From contig JAQGEQ010000213.1 in NCBI GenBank assembly GCA_034620365.1, forward strand, positions 310,001 to 374,000: 64,000 nt of DNA. The letters run 5' to 3'. The stretch comes from Pegea sp. RAD2-039 (Eukaryota; Chordata; Thaliacea; Salpida; Salpidae). Positions 20,720 through 37,593 of the stretch are shown here, in pieces. Positions within the stretch are counted from its first letter, which is position 1, and each line of letters begins with the position of its first letter. The notes under the pieces were generated by a model. That model ran no database searches. It was not told the origin of the DNA and was given only the letters and a program-made list of their open reading frames with translations. Made by a program: the position numbers and the translations under genes.

Positions 20720-21663
20720 GGTGGACCTCGAACTTTGTATTTGAAATCAGTTGGTTGCTCTTTCTGATTTCGGCTGTACGCCTCTTTTAGAAGACGCTTA
20801 TTTTCTACGCGATCGTCTTCACACATATCATGTGCTACTCTGATGCCCTGGAATTTTTCGTCCTGCTTAAGTTTATACAGCTTAGCAAGAAACTTACGTT
20901 TGTCCCATCTTTCCTGAAAGGAAACTTTTAACGGTCTTTTATGATTTGATCTTTTTGCCCCGAGTCTGGTCATTGAAACTTTTGGAGTGTCCACAGCACC
21001 AAGGCCTTGAGTGCACATTTGATTAAAAGTCTTGATGTCATCGTCTTTATCAGTCTCAGGGACACCAAAGATGATGACATTGTTTTCTCTATCCTCCCAG
21101 TCCAGAGTAAGTTTCTTGTGCGTGTCAGTAACCTTCTTGGCAAGAAGTTGCACCACGCTAGTACCCTTTTCGGATCCAGAATTACCAACAACTGAGGCCC
21201 ACGTGAGAGGCTTCTTTGTGGAGGCCTCCAGTTCATCCATAGATTTGGATAAGATAGAAATCTTTTCATTGATTTTGGCAACATCGTTGCCGATTTCAGA
21301 TTTTAATTTGGTCAATTCAGTGGATATGGTGTTGCTGATGTCAGACAATAGGCTTTTGTTAGTGTTGGACGAGGTAGTTGTTTTGTCCATAGATCTACAT
21401 TTAATGCAGGACCAACAAAATCCCACTTGCTGCATTTTATTATTTTCAAATATATCATATAATTTTTTATTCACATCACTACAAGTGAGGTGAAACCTAG
21501 AGAGGCATTTGATGCAATCTATTGCCAGATCTTTACCAGAGCAAGTTTTGTTACAAGCTTGGCAATTGCCATTGCAAGCTTGTTTTGAAGAACTTGGTTT
21601 GCTTGGGTCTTTTGGAGCTTTTGACCGCAAGGTCCTGTCATTTGTATCTACCATAGTTTCCAT
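20668..21663 (-). CDS. LINE ORF1 protein with PHD-like zinc finger and RRM-type domain
   Basis: A 331-residue intact ORF. Residues about 30-95 hold a cysteine/histidine array (CNGNCQACNKTC, CIKCLSRFHLTC, CWSCIKC) with PHD-finger spacing. Residues 95-160 are likely coiled coil (Leu/Lys/Glu-rich). From about residue 190, RENNVIIFGVPE, RLGAK and RPLKVSF match the RRM-like segment of non-LTR ORF1 proteins, followed by a basic C-terminal part. In related elements ORF1p binds the RNA as a multimer. The start codon of ORF2 overlaps the last about 50 bases of this ORF in another frame, suggesting re-initiation or an alternative start. Confidence 0.85.
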   Translation of the reverse strand: METMVDTNDRTLRSKAPKDPSKPSSSKQACNGNCQACNKTCSGKDLAIDCIKCLSRFHLTCSDVNKKLYDIFENNKMQQVGFCWSCIKCRSMDKTTTSSNTNKSLLSDISNTISTELTKLKSEIGNDVAKINEKISILSKSMDELEASTKKPLTWASVVGNSGSEKGTSVVQLLAKKVTDTHKKLTLDWEDRENNVIIFGVPETDKDDDIKTFNQMCTQGLGAVDTPKVSMTRLGAKRSNHKRPLKVSFQERWDKRKFLAKLYKLKQDEKFQGIRVAHDMCEDDRVENKRLLKEAYSRNQKEQPTDFKYKVRGPPWALQIVKVFSKNGSAK

Positions 21664-21760
21664 GATAGATTTTTAGTAACTCCCACCAAAGTATACAAGG
21701 TTAATAAATGTGTATCCACCAAAGATTTATAAAAGATTTTTACTGTCACCAGCCACAAAA

Positions 21761-22995
21761 TATAATATATATATAATAAACAATTCACTTCCTAGAAATA
21801 ACTTTATCACAACTTATAAGCACTTATTCAAATAGAACCTATAACCTGAAACTTATTCAAATAGAATCATAAAAATGGAAGTATCAAGAATATTTATATG
21901 TCCTTAAATTTAATTCTTAGTATTTTCAATATAAAGCTTTTTTAATTCAGCTTTTATAATCTACTTGCTTTTCTGTAGTACTTAAATAATTTGTTTAACA
22001 GTATGTCAGCTTATTATTAAACTTAATATTGATAATTTTTCATCAAAAGTTGGAAACTAGGTAAATAATTCTAAATTTTAAACAATATAACTTTTTATTA
22101 TATTCTTAGAACGGTTTAAAATATTTAATACATAATAAGTTTGTTGATTGCATAGTTATAAAAACAACAAATAAATCAACTTATTATTAAGTAATTTGTT
22201 CAGTCTACAAAATTATGATACCTCTAAATTTCAAATTTTTTTATTACAAGTGAAAAAATGTTAGAATGTCTTATTTTCAGCAGAACATACTTATTCAATT
22301 ATTAATGTTTTGCATTTGAAATCAATCATATATTGATTGCTCGTGATATTTCAATGTTCAAAATTTTAACAGCTCAGCAACTATATACAACAATATTTTT
22401 TAGTTTTAAAAAGTTAACTATACTGAGTTATAATTTTTTTCTAAATTATAATATTTTGTACAAACTATATTAATTATATAAAAAATCAAACAATTAGTAA
22501 AAGAGAGTTGTTCAACAATGATATTTAGAAAAAATAAACAAACCGAAAAATTAATTAAACTCTTAACTTTTAATAATTTTTTTCATTTATTTAACGTAAT
22601 GTAGTAGAGTATTTCGTTGTCGATCAGTTTTAAATTTGTAAAACATCTATAATTTTTAACAAAAAGTCAACTAATAATTAAGATGTAAAATTAACCTTTA
22701 GTTGTTATAACTTCTTGATATCAAAATATTTAAGCATCCTTTTTGTAAATCACTTCTATGGTATAAGTTTATTTAAGATAAATTCTAAGAAACTCTTGCA
22801 CGTTTAATTTTAAAAGAAAACATTAATAAATTAGTTTTTTTAATCTGTAATGAAAATAAAAGAACTTTGTTTTTGTATTAACAGCCATGAAATTGTTAAA
22901 GCTTGATTGCTCCAAATCTGACATAATCTTTTAACTCAAAAGTTAGAATATGTGTTTAAATGAAAAAAACTTCTATATATAATTGAACAACAATT
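21761..22995. other. AT-rich spacer between the LINE and LPCAT
   Basis: No coding signal beyond chance on either strand; poly-A/T runs and TA repeats (near 21760) only. It may contain the P450 upstream 5' UTR exon and promoter (minus strand) and the LPCAT 3' UTR, but I could not point to either with confidence. Confidence 0.45.
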
Positions 22996-24387
22996 CTAAA
23001 AATCATTTTTTTCTTCGTCGTTGCACTGTTCTATAAGTTTCATGTACATAGGATTCTTTTCTAGAATTTTCTCGATTTGATCCAAATTGATATATTCATT
23101 ATTACGTCCAAATTTTGAATGAATTAAATCAACAACAACTGTTTTGTGTTTGTTTCGTTTATTGACTGGCTGGGTGAAAAGGTCTTGAAGAACTTTGTGC
23201 TCAGAACCAATTTCAGTTAGTGAGCCAATCACAGAACAATAACCTCTAAGATATTCTCGAAAAGTAATTCTAGATTTGTTTTTTACATCAAATTGGTTAA
23301 ACAGTCGCTTAACACATTGCAGATTTGAATCAAGACTAAAATAGTCACAAAAACTCTCAATATCACATTCAAATTGACTTTTTTCTTTCATCATTGCACT
23401 AAACTCTTTCAGTCGATCTTGAACATATGGAAGACTTACTCCAAAGTCACTTTTTATTTTAAAGAATTCGATTACAGCATATTCCTGCGGAAATTCGAGT
23501 TTCTTCGCCATTCTCATCAACTGGCGATCTTCATAAGTATACTCAGAACAGGGGACTTGAAGGTATTCAGAAAACAGCCTTTGAACGTTCCCAGCATATA
23601 AACTAGGATTCACTTTTTCTTCTTCGCTTGGATTATAAACATCAAGATATTCTACCTCCATATTCGTGTGTGACTGACACATCATAATCCAAAGAAGTTT
23701 GATGGCACTTTCACTAACTTCTGTCCATGTCGTGTAGTCGATGCTGTTCTTAAAGCGCACGACAAGAGGTTGAATCGCGGAACCGAACTCAAAAGCTCCT
23801 CGTTTAAACTTCAATAATTGCGTCTTGTTTGAACAAGTTCCTTCAGGAAACATGATTACCTGAGGCCAGTCTCCAGGTGAAGAGATCCGATCTTTGAGCT
23901 TCTTTAAAGCGTTTGCTCTTGATTTTACATCTGTTCTCTGGACAATCACAGGCTGTACAGCTTTTAGTAGAGTTCCAATGATCGGAATCTTCAAATTCTC
24001 TTGCTTAGTCATTGCAACTGGAAGTTCACCTGTTGCAAACCAAATTGCAATATCAAAATAAGACGAATGCGGGCAAGCAACTAGAATTGGAGCTTCTTGA
24101 GAAGAAGCTCTTTTTCCTTTTACTGTATAGTTGGTTCCAAGCAGAAACAGGATTGCTCTTCCAAGCTTACGAAGAATGTTGTAGAGACGCTGTCGTTGCT
24201 TAGAGACAGGAGCTGAAAAATCATTGATGGCTCCGTAAGTGAAGATCATTCCAAGAATCCAAGTAATAACGAGAAGTGAAAAGGCAAAAATGAAGCGAAT
24301 TGGAGCGAGAGTAAAACTCATGATGAAGATCTGAAGCTTCTGTTGAGGTGTGATCTTGATATGATGAACAAAAGGATTCACTTCCAT
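22996..24387 (-). CDS. Lysophosphatidylcholine acyltransferase (LPCAT1/2 type)
   Basis: A single-exon 463-residue ORF. A long hydrophobic segment at residues 20-55 anchors it in the membrane. The PlsC acyltransferase domain follows, with the catalytic HxxxxD at 107-112 (HSSYFD), a second block near 150 (IVQRTD) and the FPEGTCSN block at about 180-187 typical of LPCATs. After residue 330 there is a degenerate EF-hand region (FNQFDVKNKSRITFREYL). In the family the enzyme re-acylates lysophosphatidylcholine (Lands cycle) at ER or lipid droplets. The C-terminal KKxx retrieval signal seen in some vertebrate LPCATs is not present (ends EEKNDF). Length is a little below LPCAT1/2 (about 530). There is no intron in the CDS. 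Confidence 0.93.
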   Translation of the reverse strand: MEVNPFVHHIKITPQQKLQIFIMSFTLAPIRFIFAFSLLVITWILGMIFTYGAINDFSAPVSKQRQRLYNILRKLGRAILFLLGTNYTVKGKRASSQEAPILVACPHSSYFDIAIWFATGELPVAMTKQENLKIPIIGTLLKAVQPVIVQRTDVKSRANALKKLKDRISSPGDWPQVIMFPEGTCSNKTQLLKFKRGAFEFGSAIQPLVVRFKNSIDYTTWTEVSESAIKLLWIMMCQSHTNMEVEYLDVYNPSEEEKVNPSLYAGNVQRLFSEYLQVPCSEYTYEDRQLMRMAKKLEFPQEYAVIEFFKIKSDFGVSLPYVQDRLKEFSAMMKEKSQFECDIESFCDYFSLDSNLQCVKRLFNQFDVKNKSRITFREYLRGYCSVIGSLTEIGSEHKVLQDLFTQPVNKRNKHKTVVVDLIHSKFGRNNEYINLDQIEKILEKNPMYMKLIEQCNDEEKNDF

Positions 24388-24774
24388 TGTTACTTGATCA
24401 CTTTAAGATTTTCGAAAGTTAATCTTCAAGAAATAAAAAATCGTAATTTGTAGAAAATAAGTTATAATAAGCAAGAGTAAAAAGTTTTAATTCTTACAAT
24501 AAAAAATCAACTTTCATTCAGTTATCTCAAATAGTTGACTAGTTCTTGTAAATTTATTTACCTTCTTAAACTATGAGCCAGTTTTAGTTTATGCTCTGCA
24601 AGTAGTAGAGAAACTCCTCAGCCACCTTTTTATTGAGGATATTATTCATTAACTAAATTCAACTGTCTCTATCTCAATCTTCTTATATAATCATTTATCT
24701 AATATTCTAAGTCTAACTTTTGACAAGTTTACATTTACTTTAATAAAAATAAGATAAAGTGAGATTATTATGCA
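24388..24774. other. Upstream region of LPCAT
   Basis: AT-rich sequence that should carry the LPCAT promoter and 5' UTR (minus strand). No ORF or motif that I can defend. Confidence 0.4.
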
Positions 24775-25370
24775 GCTACACTGTGCGGGAAGAATAGATC
24801 TAGAGACTGTTAAAACTTAGTTAAGTAGACTGTAAGAGATGCTATAAAACGCTACCAAGAACTGGGAACAGTCGGTATTTGACCCAAGTGTGGATGGCAT
24901 CGCAATATACATACTAATGCATATGAGAGCGGATAAGGAAGAAACTGAAAGTATGAGAAAGATGACTATAAGTTTCGAGATCAACAAAAATCTGAGTTAT
25001 CGCAAAATATGACCTTTAAATATCTCTCTCCAAAATAACTAACAGCTCATAGACTTGCAGAAGAGACTAGACATGTCAAAATTATTTCGGATGAAAGAAA
25101 GATGGTACGGAGGCTAGTAAGATCGTCTTTTTGGATAAGAAAATGTTCACTTTGAAGACTAAATTCAGCTACCAGAAAGAAAAGAATTTAGTAAAAAGTT
25201 TTGACAGTAAACCTCCATTTGTAGTCTTCGTCGCTAAAAACCTGTCGCTGTAATATCTCAGCGAGTTGAAGGTCTCCTCTTTTGCCAACGAAAAAACATC
25301 TCTTAAGAGGCAAGCTTTAAAGGTAAGCTCAAGAGAGTAATCTTTGCTAATGGTGGTCTTATTTAAAAAT
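24775..25370 (+). mobile_element. Tc1/mariner-like transposase relic
   Basis: A patch of higher GC with a decayed plus-strand reading. AIKRYQELGTV followed by PKCG matches the end of the N-terminal helix-turn-helix and the GRP-linker region of Tc1/mariner transposases. Downstream frames give LTAHRLAEETRHVKIISDE, then a stretch where the DEKLFT-type catalytic block should be (KKMFTLKTKFSYQKE-like). Several stops and frame changes interrupt it. I did not find clear terminal inverted repeats. It is inactive and much older than the long LINE. Confidence 0.6.
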
Positions 25371-26586
25371 GATTAGTAGGTTTGTATAATGGGCTCATTA
25401 ATGTACGATGATTTTTTTTTCGTTTCATCCATCATAATTCATTAAACTAAAATCAGGTTTTTTGAGCAAGGCGACTTTGATCTGTTGCAGTTTACAAAAT
25501 AACTATCTAATAGCTATAATTCACAAATTAAAGTAAGAAAAAATAAAAAAAAGCAATAAAACGTACCGACCAAAATATTTCCGATAGAAGGTTATGAAGA
25601 GTTATTCAAAAAACATTTGTTTAGCTTTTAAATGAAGTAAAATAAATGAATAAACTTTTAAAAAACTAAACAACAGGCATGCTTTTAAATTTAAAAAACT
25701 GTCGTTACTAAATAATATCCCTTTTAATATTTGGACCTCAATTAGTATTCTTTTTAATAATTATAATCGATTTAACGAATTAATTACTAATTTTTTGAGC
25801 TTGAAAAGACGTTTACTTACAAAACTGTATTCGATAATTGATTCAATTACTCCAAAACAATAGAACTTGGACTAAGGAATAAAAAGATCTTTTAAAATGT
25901 AAATTGTCAAAAAGTCCATTCTTAAGATGTTTTTTACTTAAAAGTGTTTTCAAAAGAGTTGAAAATGGTTAATTCTCAATTGGTGAGTATAGGAAGTACT
26001 TGAAAATAGTTATGCTAAAAATGTAACAAGTTATTTCACTTTTACTAAACTCTTAAATAATTAATGAATAGTTAAAAACCTTTTTATGGTGTTAACAGAT
26101 ATTTTAGCAGGCTTCAATTTTGCTGTATGGTTTTAGTACAATAACATCTATAATTTTGAAAGGCTAATAAAAATATTTTCATTGTAATAAATGATTTCCT
26201 AAAATTTGGTAAAATAATAACTCCACCTTAAATTATATTTTTTCAACTACTTTCAATGAGACATAAAAATCTCATTATTTATATTTTGCATCAAACAACG
26301 ACGGACAAAAAAATGTTAAGATATTGCAATCAAATAGAAGCATTAGCCGCCAATAACTAACAACATTTAATAACAAAAATGAATATCAACTCACATGCTC
26401 TGATATATCTTGGTTAGACTTTTTTAACAGAAATCAAATAAATTAAAATAAACTAAGAACATAAATTAATAACAAAATCATAATAGTCGTAAAATTTATT
26501 CAATTTTTTAAAGTGAATCTGAAATTTTTTAAGAAATCCTTTTTATAAAAACGAAAACACATATTAAATTAATCTGGTAGCTTTAT

Positions 26587-26652
26587 GTTAACTATTCATA
26601 TTAACTATTGGTATTAACTATCTGTATTAACTATTCATATTAACTATTTATG
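26587..26652. repeat. 13-bp tandem repeat, about five units
   Basis: Five consecutive units of the form TATTAACTATTCA, differing only in the last two or three bases (ca, gg, tg, ca, ta). A short minisatellite in non-coding DNA. Confidence 0.8.
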
Positions 26653-29318
26653 GTATGTACTTTATTTATCACCTCATATTTCAGTTATTATTATTCAGTC
26701 CGAGTCGGATAATGAACATTTTTTATTAAACCTTTTTCTTATCTAAATAAAATCTAAACGTAAAAGTTCTACAAAAATATTTACTTATGGCTAACACAAT
26801 AAGTTTGCATGACATATTTTCACAAAGTTAAAAAATTTCCAATGAGTGTTTTGTAAGTAAATATCTTGTAAAGATTTTGTAGATTTTCATTTGAGCCAAG
26901 TCTATTTTTAAATAGTCATTTATAAATAAATATATAAGGATATTTATACATTGCATTTTGGATATAATCAATATAAAATAATACTTGACATTTTAATATG
27001 CCTGAGAATGGTGAAATATGAAAATAGAATTAAAACTGTCTTTTCAGAGTTTTGGTTTCTAAAACTTTACATTTCTAATTTACAATATTATCTTACTTTT
27101 ATAAATATTCTCTAATAAACTGAGATACACTCAAAATGATTTCATTATAAGTAAAATTAAACATAAAATGTTTAGAAACATTTTTGAGCCTACCACTAAC
27201 TGTTAATGAAACTGGTACACATATACTTGGCCTAAATCTTTCTTGAATATCAAATTAGAACTAAGAACGTTTTTCTACTTTTTCTCTCTCCACCCTTTTT
27301 TGATCTTTCATCAAACTAATACTTGCTCACCACAAAGTTTAAATTGAAAGGACATTAAGTTGAAGAAAAAAATATTGTCTCTAATCGTTATTAGCTATTC
27401 AAAAAAGTTAGTTTTGTAAAAATATATCTAATAATATATTAATACAAATAGATATAGCATTAACAATTTTCAAATAGCTCAAATATTAAATAGTTAAATA
27501 AAAAAATCAACCTTAATAAATAAATAAATAATCCTTAATAGTTTCATTGATAAATGTAATATTTTTGTTCAATTAGAAATGTTTTGATGATAAAATAAAT
27601 AATAAAGAATGTCTTTATCTGAAATTTTTATTCAAATTTCTTTTAAAGCTACTAAATAAATTCTTGTAATTTTTTTGGTTATTATATAATACTTGACAAG
27701 CTTAATCAATCATTAACTTTAAGTTTTCAATCAAAAATAATTTTAGTTAATTGAATAAAACATCTAAATTCTAAGCCAATTTTGCTTACTACTTACAAAC
27801 TTCTACTTTATACAGATTTTCAATTATGTTTTGATTTCTTGTACGCTATATACGGATATATATAGATATATCCTAAAAGTTATAACTTTTTAATAAAAAA
27901 AAAGATTACTTTACAACAAAACACTCAAAATACTTTTAAATTTGTTTAACCCAAACTTTGTACACTCTTATACTTTACTATTTAACCTTTTTTTGACAAT
28001 CAGCAAAAATTGAATTAGTTGATTTTAGTGTCAACACTTAATGAATAGCTTTAAAGTCTATTATGTTTTTTAACCCACTTTATATAATAAGCTTAAATAA
28101 TTGTATAATTAATCGCTCATAAATATTTTTTCACTAAAAATTCTTAAATTTGTCTGGTCAAACTTTAAAAAAAATTTCTTTAACGTAAAATACTTACAAA
28201 CATAGCGCAACAAGTAGTTCTGTTTTGAATACTACTTATTTTAAAAAACATATTTCAAATATTTTCTAATGAAAGTTATCAAACTTTACAAATAAGCTTG
28301 AGAATGATCCAAATCATGCCCCACATTTTTTTCTATCACTAGATACGTTTATGGTTAAAATGTTGAAATTGATAAAGGTTAAGCTTTAAAATGCCAATTA
28401 ATTCTTGAAACGGTTAATATTGGTATAATGTTTGCTTAACTTCATCAAACAGTCTAAAGTTTAATTTGACTAAAAGTTACAAACATAAACATATTTTTGT
28501 ATTATTTCTTAAGAAATAAGTTTTTTTTTACTCAAATCTTTTTTCAATCAAATATAAAGCAAATGAAATTATTTTCTGCTTATTTGATAAACCATGATTG
28601 CTGTAAGTAAAATCTTAACTAGAAGGCAACTTATAGAACACTATAAAATGAAGGTAGTAAGAAATTTAGCAAGTAACCAATTTTCATCAAGTTTTTAAAC
28701 TATTCTTCTAGCATATAATCTGTCCTTTTAGTTTTGACATTCCTAAAATATTTGTAAACTCATTGTAGTGATTTGTAATAATGCTTAATTAATGTTTTTT
28801 CAACTTTTATTTACTTTAGGGTGATCGAAGTAAGGAATTTTTGTACAATATATGTATCATTGAGTACATTTCTGAAATTCCGAGTATTTGTTTATTAGAG
28901 AGTAAGTAAGCTCGTTAAAGCTCAGCTATTTGGGCATTAAAGCGTAAGTGTACTTTGTACTGTGAGTAATTTTTACCCGTTAGATAATAAGTTACTTCAC
29001 AATAATATCACCAGATTAAAAATTTTTTCTAATAAAGTCTAAATTTACTGTAAATTTTAGTTATATCATCTAAAAAATGTCATTAGTTGTTTTTCTCAGA
29101 TATTTCAATTACAAATGTTCGATAATCCATTATTCACCAGAAAGTTGATTTTCTTTCCTAAAAGAATCTTTTGTATTATAAATGTTATTTTTTAATTTAC
29201 TATTTTTTTTATAATATAAAAGTATTTTCTCTAATAAAATTAGCTATATATTTTGATTATATTTAGTATTTTTTCACAAAGATTTATAAACCTCAAAATG
29301 TTGGCTAAATTTCAACAA

Positions 29319-29340
29319 ACTAACTAATTAGTTAGTTAGT
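29319..29340. repeat. Perfect 20-bp palindrome in AT-rich DNA
   Basis: AACTAACTAATTAGTTAGTT reads the same on both strands, followed by a further AGTT unit and ATT repeats. It could extrude a cruciform or bind a dimeric homeodomain factor (central TAATTA), but nothing else supports a regulatory role. Confidence 0.5.
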
Positions 29341-30590
29341 TTTTATTATTATATTATTATTATTGTTAACTAGTTAATTATTTTATTCATTTATTAATTA
29401 ATTTTGATCAACTTTTTCATATTTATTTTCTCGAAATTTTTTACACGTGTAAATTCATGCACAGTGAAACATACATAAGTTGTTAGAGTAATCAATCTAA
29501 TCTAAAAATACTCTCAAATAAGTATATAATTTCTTTTGATTTTGCTTAATCAAATTATAATTTTTATAAAAATGAGTAAGTTTTCTTATATTTCATTCAA
29601 GATCATAAAGATATTGAAGTATGTTTACGTTTCTACAACAAAGGATTATTTGCCCATTTTCGACTAATAATTTGTGATGACAGACCTTTCCATAATAAAT
29701 ACTTAAATTTTTTATTTTTCCTGAACTAAATAATATTTAATTTATCTAAAGAATAATGTAGTTAAAACCTTTAAAATTGTTTACTAAAGTTTTTAGATAA
29801 TTTTTTACTTTTATCATAAGCTTATGGTTGATTGACTTTTTATTAGTTAAATTAAATTAGTCATTTAAATTTTCATTTATTTCAGTTAAAATTTATTTTT
29901 CTTGATCTAAATAAACAATTTATACAATAATTAAACAATTCTTTAGTCTAAACGCAAAATTTATAAACAAAATTTAAGGTATTTTTTGTTTATATTATTT
30001 TCGATTATTTTTTCCTAAAAGATATTTAGTTTAATCAGAGTTATTTTAGTCAAGATTTGGAACTACTTCAAAAGATTAACTTTTGAATAAAAACATAAGA
30101 CATTGTGAAATACTATATAATTTTTGAATGATTGTCACCTTATCCAATTATATTATTTTAGCTATAGAATTATGAAGCATAATTTATGTGATTATTATGA
30201 TTTATTTTAATTCTATTTTATTATCTTACAAATTATTGTTTAGTTTAATGAATGTTATATGACTATTTGATAAATTAAATTTATAGTAATCTTTTTTCTA
30301 GTGTGAACTAATTCATTAAACTAATTTTAAGATACTTTTGTTTTTAAGTATTTTTGCATTTGTGTAAAGAAATTTTTTTTAGTTTACATTAACTTTTATT
30401 TTGATAAATCTTAAGTATGTTAAAGTAATGTAAAGATTTGGAAAGTTTTATCTTATTATTATTTTCTATTTTTTCATCATTTTATTTATTAAAAATCGTT
30501 TAAACTGTATGCTTGAATAAAAGATGTAAGCTGAAATTTTGTAATATTTTGTGTATAACATTATTTCTAACTTTAGATTGGCATTAAATT

Positions 30591-35220
<4,630 letters not shown>

Positions 35221-37515
35221 TCATCCAATAACATTTCGAGCCGATTTTACGCACAGTTTACTTTTTCTTTTATTTGTTGAAATCATTTTCAACATTTTAT
35301 TAATTTTTAAAAACTTTCTTCTATCTCATGCTCTCTTATTTCTCAAAGTATTCTCATATTTTATTTAAAAACAGTAAACCATGTATAATTCCATCTTGAT
35401 ATTTCCATCTTTCTTCTCCTTTAGATTTATGAATCTAAACAAAGTTGTTTTTAATTATTATCATTAATTGAAACAAACTATCAACATCTTATTATTAAAA
35501 ATTGTAAATTACTTTATTTGATGAAGCTAAAAGACCTTTTGCTAAATTACATTCATTTGAGGAATCTTTTTATCATTTTATACATTTGTATAGAGATAAA
35601 AAAATACAGATTTTCGACAAAATATCTGGTAGCGCGATAAAAGCTTTGATCTATAATGCTACCAGCCCCGATTCGTATTTTAAGTGTAGCACAAAAAACT
35701 TACTAAAAAGCCTGCTGGTTTCACTTAGCACCCTGACCTGTAAAAACTTCACGGCCAACAACAAAAACTTGTTTGACAAACTAGTCTTGTGCCTGTTGGA
35801 AGACGGTGACTAAACGTGCAACTGCTTGAATATACACTCATCAAAGAAAGGTTTTGAATTTTATTTCATTTTGTTTATTGATCATTATTTTGCTCTTAAT
35901 AAATTTTAAAAATTGGTCAATTTACACCATTTGTTTCGAGAAAAGAGTTTGGAATAATTTCGATTATGAAGGAAATCAAATTCTCATTTTTCAAATAAAC
36001 TGTATTTAATAATCTAACATTTTGATATTATTAATCCGAAATGGGAGTTCAGATTAGACTAAAAGTTAATTTATGTTTTATTTATGATATATTTTCAAAA
36101 CTTAATAAGATTCAAAAAACTCATAAATTTCAGTTTTAACAGTTTAGTCATTACAATATTGTAATTAAATCAAAATGAAATCTTCAAATTAAACTATTTT
36201 TAAACTTTTTTTATAAAATGAAACTGATTTAAGTAATTTGTATCTGAATTTATTTATTCGTAGAATTCTAATTTAGACTGTTAAGTCTGAAACTTAATAA
36301 AAATGGTTTCGTTAGTTTTATATCTTTGAACACTAGCTAATTCTATTAATTAGTATTATTAAATTTTACATTTTATGACAGTTCAGTTTATTAATTAAAT
36401 GTTTGGAATTACTTATTAGCCAGCTACTGTGCTTGTTTTCGACTTTTTATTAATAACTAATCTAATTTATAAAAAAAAATTTGCTCTGATAGCCTGTTGA
36501 TTTAATTCTACTTCCACAGCATTATGAAAAGTTTCTTTTATATGCAATTAAATCTAACTAATAAGTCTAATGATAATGTATATTCAAGGAGATTATTTGT
36601 TTTAAGCAGATCTAGAATTAACTTTGTTCAGACATCGTAACCAAAGATGATAAATGAAGCAAACCGTTAATAGCAAATGTTTAAATAAAGATAATTCTAG
36701 TTATCAATTATTGTCACTCAACTTTAAAGGGGAAATTCCAATTTAAGGTGTTTATGTTTTGATAAAAAATTCTTTTGCAATCAAAGTTTAGAAAATTGTT
36801 ATAAAAGTCGAGAACTATTTTTAATTAAGTTTAATTTTGGTGAAGCATGATTACTATATTCTAATTTAACTTTAAGCTAAAATACGTTTTTGCTATCGTT
36901 TGAAAGAAGTAATATTAAGTAGATGAGCTTAAACTTTTTCTTTTGAGTTGATATCAATTTTGATTTACTTTTCTGGAAACTAAAATATATATTGTATTCA
37001 TAAAACTTCAAGCATGCTTTTGATACGATATGATTCTATATTATGAGAAGATTTCTTTAAATAAAATCCATAAAAGAAGACCCTATATTTAAATGGAATA
37101 AGTTCTTTGTCGAAAGTAAAGAAATACATAAATAATAATTTCTAAAGAAAAGTTATATGCTAATGATTTTAATTATGATTTGCTTTGTATAGTCGTACTC
37201 ACCTAGTTTTTACTAAAACCTGCTGAGTTAGAAGAATTAGGAAAACTCAAAGAGTGTGAGTTTATGCAAACTTCTTAATTCCTACAAAAAGTTGTTCTTC
37301 TACTGACATTGTATCAATTGGCAAAGAAAGAATCTAAGAAATATTATGCACGATTGCTATGAATATCAAAACATTTCTTTAAAATACCAAAAAAGTAAAA
37401 AGTTGCAGTAAAGCTATTTCATCCTCTTAAGCTTATTGTCGGGTTTTAACTGTTTGCCAAATATTAACAAGACTTTTAAGATTAAACTAGATGTAGTTGT
37501 GATTAAACTAGATAT
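35221..37515. other. Intergenic region after FHIP2A-like gene
   Basis: AT-rich with one odd stretch: a plus-strand frame at 35586-35813 (75 codons, open upstream to about 35520) with FEESFYHFIHLYRDKKIQIF and ending LLEDGD. I do not recognise it; composition is more protein-like than its surroundings, so it may be a fragment of an old mobile element. The rest shows nothing. Confidence 0.35.
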
Positions 37516-37593
37516 TATTTGTGAGAATGAGTGTTAGTGGGAGGTGCTCTCTTCAGGCACCCTCTTTCACATTTATTGAAATAAATAAATGAA
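37516..37593 (+). mobile_element. 3' end fragment of the AAAT-tailed LINE (plus orientation)
   Basis: TTGTGAGAATGAGTGTTAG, then GGAGGTGCTCTCTTCAGGCA, then CCCTCTTTCACATTTATTG and an AAATAAATAAATG tail. This is the same 3' UTR and stem-loop as in the long element at 17505, diverged by several substitutions and 5' truncated to under 100 bp. It ends about 110 bp upstream of the 3beta-HSD start codon. Confidence 0.85.

Larger units (their letters stand above)
17505..21760 (-). mobile_element. Nearly full-length CR1/L2-like non-LTR retrotransposon
   Basis: Minus-strand element with ORF1 (20668-21663), an overlapping ORF2 coding for endonuclease and reverse transcriptase (about 17672-20719), a 3' UTR with a stem-loop (GAGGTGC...GCACCCTC) and a terminal AAAT repeat seen as TTTA repeats at 17505-17525 on the plus strand. 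The tandem-repeat tail in place of poly(A), the Jockey/CR1-type endonuclease and the PHD-like ORF1 suggest the CR1/L2 group. The 5' edge is uncertain (about 21700-21780), and I could not define target-site duplications by eye. Two frameshifts break ORF2, so it is inactive but young. It lies about 20-25 bases upstream of the splice acceptor of the P450 first coding exon, in the same orientation. Confidence 0.9.
25371..30590. other. Gene-poor AT-rich block of about 5 kb
   Basis: No supportable gene on either strand. It contains a 13-bp tandem repeat (26587-26652), a perfect 20-bp palindrome near 29320, and many simple AT runs. It lies between the divergent LPCAT (minus) and FHIP2A (plus) genes, so both promoters should be at its ends. 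Confidence 0.5.

Noticed and set aside
13550-21760. One large composite transposon spanning the P450 and adducin relic between two LINE ends
   Set aside because: Both LINE copies are minus-strand with independent truncations and different ages, and lack the inverted termini needed for a composite element.
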